Shown: in pieces, positions 61,901 through 64,000 of the stretch
Position numbering within the stretch: position 1 is the stretch's first letter
Layout of the letters: every line of letters starts with the position of its first letter
Assembly: GCF_001590865.1 (NCBI RefSeq)
Contig: NZ_BBUY01000001.1
Location: 385,607-449,606, forward strand
Direction: 5' to 3'
Source: Streptomyces sp. NBRC 110611
GTDB lineage: Bacteria; Actinomycetota; Actinomycetes; Streptomycetales; Streptomycetaceae
Length of the DNA stretch: 64,000 bases
Notes under the pieces: model-generated
Told to the model about the DNA's origin: nothing
The model's database searches: none
Seen by the model: only the letters and a program-made list of their open reading frames with translations
Made by a program: the position numbers and the translations under genes

Positions 61901-62492
61901 CTATGGCAAGGGTGGCTTGATGGGCTGCCTCCTCACTCAGGAGGACGCCTATGTGGACACCGACGCCATCGAGGACGTCGGCAGGAAGCACCTTGAAGTT
62001 CTGAAAGAGCTGAGCGGGCTCACTGACCTCGAAGAGTGCATCAAGGACCCCACCGCCGCACGGTGCGCCGCCTTCGCCATGGCCCTCACGCCTGGTCTTG
62101 GCCAGGTCAAGAAGCTTGAGAAGGGCGCCAAGGGCCTAAAGGGCGTCAAGGACCTGGGGGAAGGCTCACGCCTCGGCAAGATCGCCAAGGTTCGCGATGC
62201 TGTCACCAAGGACGGGAAGCCCCATGGCTGGGAGGACAGCCCAAGGATTTATATCGTCACTTCTGACGAACTGACGAAGATAGCTAACGACATCCGTAAG
62301 AAGCTGGGCGAGCCGGACATATTTACGAAGGTAGAGGGTAAGGGAACAGTCGAGACCTGGTCGCTCGAAGGCGGAAAGATCAACTACCGCAACTTCAGTC
62401 AATCCCAGGGGAAAGCGGACTGGACTATCGACTTCAGTCGCGACCTGCAAGAAGAATTTGGCTTGAAGCGTTACCATGTCAAGAGGGGCTGA
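58914..62492 (+). CDS. ALF-repeat polymorphic toxin candidate
   Basis: A 1192-residue protein with an N-terminal signal peptide (about 1-42). Two blocks of ALF short repeats (about 44-245 and 620-830; units such as VQAVSVGGPAVQEAGKAALKEGPEAVRKFLEEGQYGAQ) each precede a very Ala/Lys-rich long-helix region (about 250-610 and 830-1000). A Cys-containing linker (CVAPANPYGKGGLMGC, then LEECIKDPTAARCAAFAMALTPG) resembles pre-toxin regions of actinobacterial polymorphic toxins. The last about 80 residues (1112-1192, IYIVTSDELTKIANDIRKKL...KINYRNFSQ...WTIDF...KRYHVKRG) form a compact, lower-GC module, likely the toxin (possibly a BECR-type RNase). GTG 58914 with AGAAGGG upstream. Confidence 0.8.
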   Translation: MRRSFHVKEARGRLSRGIRTAALSLLPLAVVISTPGVNPAFAATQWADDEGVFGGPQTDRGRIVELWKHGGPAVKGAAEAALLGSDEDVRRFLDTEKDLVQLQDDRLTAVRMVSIGGDAVRQAATEALREKKNPEVLRNFLKDGWQGPLQQDERVQTVQAVSVGGPAVQEAGKAALKEGPEAVRKFLEEGQYGAQMQDERVQVVQILSVGGPAVKEAAKIALKGTPGDVREFLDVGQEVARAKDQERASITLLVGQAKRAGAQAKEATDAANAASKRAVEASNLAKDAAKNAADQAELTRKDSLKAAGFAASAADAARGAAAAARQAIGAANAANHAARVAASAAARAASAAANAADAAARARSAAGAAAKDASKAKEAKEAAKVAREAVKTANGAAEAAGYAGNASKEAIKASNAALSAAGNADAAAAQAERADGFAAEAGAASQEARDAAAEARRHANEARRAANRSQALANKSANAAFAARDAARSAARHAANAADEAEKAAEHAGKSADAANEAKRQSDAAKEAADAADNAAKAAKAVFDIARDTETEDLAGRTSAAIERAKELKKADDSLAVGLGKVLQDDRKLDQEAEQLAAEANKPNVDVKTVALKGRKLAIEVMKNRGPWSREAAARALGGSDDAVLEYLRTGQQKGVRDDVRQRVEQLVDDSPVATVRTAAKEALKGGPEQLGDFLANGQYDAGLGEYRLRTVQANSVGGPAVKEASKAALREGSAKKLLAFLNSGQYSARTSDERVRAVQLVSVGGPEVQAAAKIALSGSPEQLHDFIQVGQYMAVRKDQLAQTHITQMRGLLAEASKIAAKARENAWDAAKAAAVANNAKTEADKAAAEAKKSAQRAAGFAQDANESATAAEQSAAEARKSAATARNAAESAERDARAAEASAARAEFSANYARHSAEIAHDAADAARNSAEQAGKDAKEAKQAASDAWDDVEKMRRKEVAEAKRRAEEARKKAEEEREEQDKKKGTPCVAPANPYGKGGLMGCLLTQEDAYVDTDAIEDVGRKHLEVLKELSGLTDLEECIKDPTAARCAAFAMALTPGLGQVKKLEKGAKGLKGVKDLGEGSRLGKIAKVRDAVTKDGKPHGWEDSPRIYIVTSDELTKIANDIRKKLGEPDIFTKVEGKGTVETWSLEGGKINYRNFSQSQGKADWTIDFSRDLQEEFGLKRYHVKRG

Positions 62493-62508
62493 GGGGATCG
62501 GAGTGTCG

Positions 62509-62835
62509 ATGGAGAATCTTTACGAAGAGGAGCTCGACTACCTCGTCGAGTACGCAGAAATGTCCCCCGTATACTTCAATCCGGTTCGAGACGCGGCCGA
62601 GGGGATAGTCGGGAAAGGCGGTACCGAAGATCAGGTGCAGGCCGTCACCCTGAAGCTGATCGGCGATATGCTCGACCGCGGAGTGAAGATCGGTTATATC
62701 AGTCCCCGCGAGGGCGAGTATTTCGTGCCCTGGGGAATTTCCCGGGACGAGGCTCTGCAAAGAGTAGCCACGGAAATGAAGCAATACGAGAACCCGCTGG
62801 AGTTTGTGAAGATCTGCTGGTTCAGCGCCACCTGA
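62509..62835 (+). CDS. Candidate immunity protein to the ALF toxin
   Basis: A 108-residue acidic, soluble protein starting 16 bases after the toxin stop (ATG 62509, GGAG five bases upstream; an ATG at 62476 would overlap the toxin). It ends ISPREGEYFVPWGISRDEALQRVATEM then ENPLEFVKICWFSAT, a pattern I know from small proteins following polymorphic toxins. Lower GC than the ALF part and the same as the toxin tip. Position, charge and coupling argue for immunity; the family is not certain. Confidence 0.7.
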   Translation: MENLYEEELDYLVEYAEMSPVYFNPVRDAAEGIVGKGGTEDQVQAVTLKLIGDMLDRGVKIGYISPREGEYFVPWGISRDEALQRVATEMKQYENPLEFVKICWFSAT

Positions 62836-62846
62836 GCCGCCATCAC

Positions 62847-62889
62847 ACAGTGCCCCCTCCCGAACCTCTCGGGAGGGGGCACTGTTTTT
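62847..62889 (+). terminator. Rho-independent terminator after the immunity gene
   Basis: ACAGTGCCCCCTCCCG (62847-62862) and its exact complement (62870-62885), seven-base loop, followed by TTTT. It is the only hairpin-plus-T-run terminator noted in the window and lies 12 bases after the immunity stop. Confidence 0.95.
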
Positions 62890-62962
62890 CGGCTCGCCTG
62901 GAGTGGTGACCGGGTGAAGCTGTGGGGCAGCGCGGGGTATCACCGGCGAGGCGGATGGCGGC

Positions 62963-63007
62963 GAAGGGCCCGTCCCCGCCAGGACAGGTGGCGGGGGCGG
63001 GCCCTTC
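62963..63007. terminator. Hairpin terminator at the 3' end of the MFS gene
   Basis: GAAGGGCCCGTCCCCGCC (62963-62980) pairs with its complement at 62990-63007 with one mismatch. It lies between the toxin-immunity operon and the convergent MFS gene and resembles the terminator at 47630-47666. Confidence 0.85.
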
Positions 63008-63030
63008 GGTCCGGGGGCTGGCGGTGTCGG

Positions 63031-64000
63031 TTAGGCGGCCTTTTCCAGGTGCTGGATGTGGAGGAGGCGGCGTTCGGCGACTGCCTTGCGGGTGGCGTAG
63101 AGGGTGATGGAGGCGGCGCCGGCCATGGCCACCAGGGCGAGGGTGACGGTGCCGTTCCAGCCGACCGCGTGGAAGGCGGTGGCGCCGAGGGCGCCGCCCA
63201 GGCTGCTGCCTATGTAATAGGCGCACTGGTAGAGGGCCGAGGCCTGGGCGCGGGCCGTTTTGGCGGTGCGGCTGACGGAGGACGAGGCGACAGCGTGGCC
63301 TGCGAAGAAGCCGGCGGTGATGAGGATCAGACCGGTCAGGACCGAGGCCACCGAGTCGGCGAGGGTCAGGAGGAGGCCCGTCGAGGTGGTGGCGACGGCC
63401 AGGTAGAGGGCGCCGCGGCGGCCCAGGCGGGCGACCAGCTTGCCGGCCGCGGCCGAGGAGGCCGTGCCGACCAGGTAGACGATGAAGATCGAACCGACGA
63501 TGCCCTGGGGGAGGTTGAAGGGTGCGGAGGTCAGGCGGTAGCCGATGACGGTGTAGACCGCGCCGAAGACCGTCATGAAGAGCGCGCCGATGGCGTAGAG
63601 GCGGCGGAGGAGGGGGTCGGCGAGGTGGCCGGCGAGGGTGCGGGTGAGCGCACGCGGGCCTACCGAACGGGGTGTGAAATGGCGGGCCTTGGGGACGAGG
63701 AGGCGGAACGTCACGGCGCACAGCACGGCCAGTACGCCTACCGCGGCGAGGGCGGCTCGCCAGCCCCAGGCCTGGGACACCCAGCCGGTCACGATGCGGC
63801 CGGACATTCCGCCGATACTGTTGCCCGCCACGAACAGGCCGATGGCCGCCACCAGCGCCTTGGCGTGTACCTCCTCGGCCAGGAACGCCATCGCCGAGGC
63901 CGGTAGACCGGCCAGTGCGATGCCCTGGACGGCGCGCAGGGCGATCAGGGCGTCGATCGAGGGGGCGAAGGGGACGAGCAGGGCGATGACGGCGGCGATG
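63031..64000 (-). CDS. MFS transporter (5' end outside window)
   Basis: The frame is open to the right edge, so the N-terminus is missing; about 323 residues are visible. It has the DHA1-type MFS architecture with helices from IAALRAVQGIALAGLPASAMAF onward, a GRIVTGWVSQAWGWRAALAAVG motif and a central basic loop. The visible part covers roughly helices 4-12. Annotated relatives export drugs or metabolites. Its last 26 codons are duplicated as a remnant at 47716-47793. Confidence 0.88.
   Translation of the reverse strand, partial: IAAVIALLVPFAPSIDALIALRAVQGIALAGLPASAMAFLAEEVHAKALVAAIGLFVAGNSIGGMSGRIVTGWVSQAWGWRAALAAVGVLAVLCAVTFRLLVPKARHFTPRSVGPRALTRTLAGHLADPLLRRLYAIGALFMTVFGAVYTVIGYRLTSAPFNLPQGIVGSIFIVYLVGTASSAAAGKLVARLGRRGALYLAVATTSTGLLLTLADSVASVLTGLILITAGFFAGHAVASSSVSRTAKTARAQASALYQCAYYIGSSLGGALGATAFHAVGWNGTVTLALVAMAGAASITLYATRKAVAERRLLHIQHLEKAA

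Overview
The window is high-GC actinobacterial DNA. GTG starts are frequent, codons strongly prefer G/C at third positions, and families typical of Streptomyces are present (ALF-repeat proteins, an SCO4848-like membrane protein, GTGA/ATGA gene overlaps). It reads as Streptomyces or a close relative. The gene order from the D-alanyl-D-alanine carboxypeptidase through sdhCDAB, the CoA mutase, a nonulosonate cell-wall polymer cluster and a BMP/ABC nucleoside transporter to cdd and deoA resembles, from memory, the chromosomal core around SCO4840-SCO4890 of S. coelicolor.

Layout. 0-11 kb is housekeeping: 2'-5' RNA ligase-like protein (cut by the window edge), PEP mutase/isocitrate lyase family enzyme, YihY-type membrane protein, D-Ala-D-Ala carboxypeptidase, two small envelope proteins, a lincosamide-nucleotidyltransferase-like gene, an FBP zinc protein, and sdhCDAB on the minus strand. 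11-20 kb has an OHCU decarboxylase apparently starting at CTG, a GH20 lipoprotein, an ECF sigma factor with a membrane partner, a lipoprotein L,D-transpeptidase and a B12-dependent mutase without a B12 domain. 20-25 kb holds gluconate genes (gntR/gntK/gntP-like) and a TetR/flavin monooxygenase pair with two matching operators.

25-34 kb is a cell-wall glycopolymer cluster: NeuB-type synthase, CMP-sugar synthetase fused to a HAD phosphatase, two sialyltransferase-like enzymes, GT2, a further putative glycosyltransferase and an acyltransferase. Together these would make a Kdn- or sialic-acid-containing polymer (teichulosonic acid type). 34-45 kb is nucleoside salvage: M20 hydrolase, BMP lipoprotein, ABC ATPase (start codon apparently ATC), two permeases, cdd and deoA. 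An XRE regulator with small ORFs is wedged between cdd and deoA, and similar palindromes lie upstream of the BMP gene and deoA.

45-64 kb is an accessory, mostly secreted region: TetR, acyltransferases, a PIG-L deacetylase with a propeller-like tail, a free FG-GAP protein, three tandem trypsin-like proteins in which catalytic His and Ser are both replaced, a small secreted protein, and a 1192-residue ALF-repeat protein that looks like a polymorphic toxin followed by an immunity gene. An MFS C-terminal remnant at 47.7 kb matches the end of the MFS gene at 63 kb and brackets about 15 kb of this cargo.

The most interesting points are the pseudoprotease/FG-GAP array (one member with an in-frame stop at a repeat junction), the ALF toxin-immunity pair, the fused CMP-nonulosonate synthetase-phosphatase, and the two non-canonical start codons. 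All calls come from reading the sequence; no database search was run.
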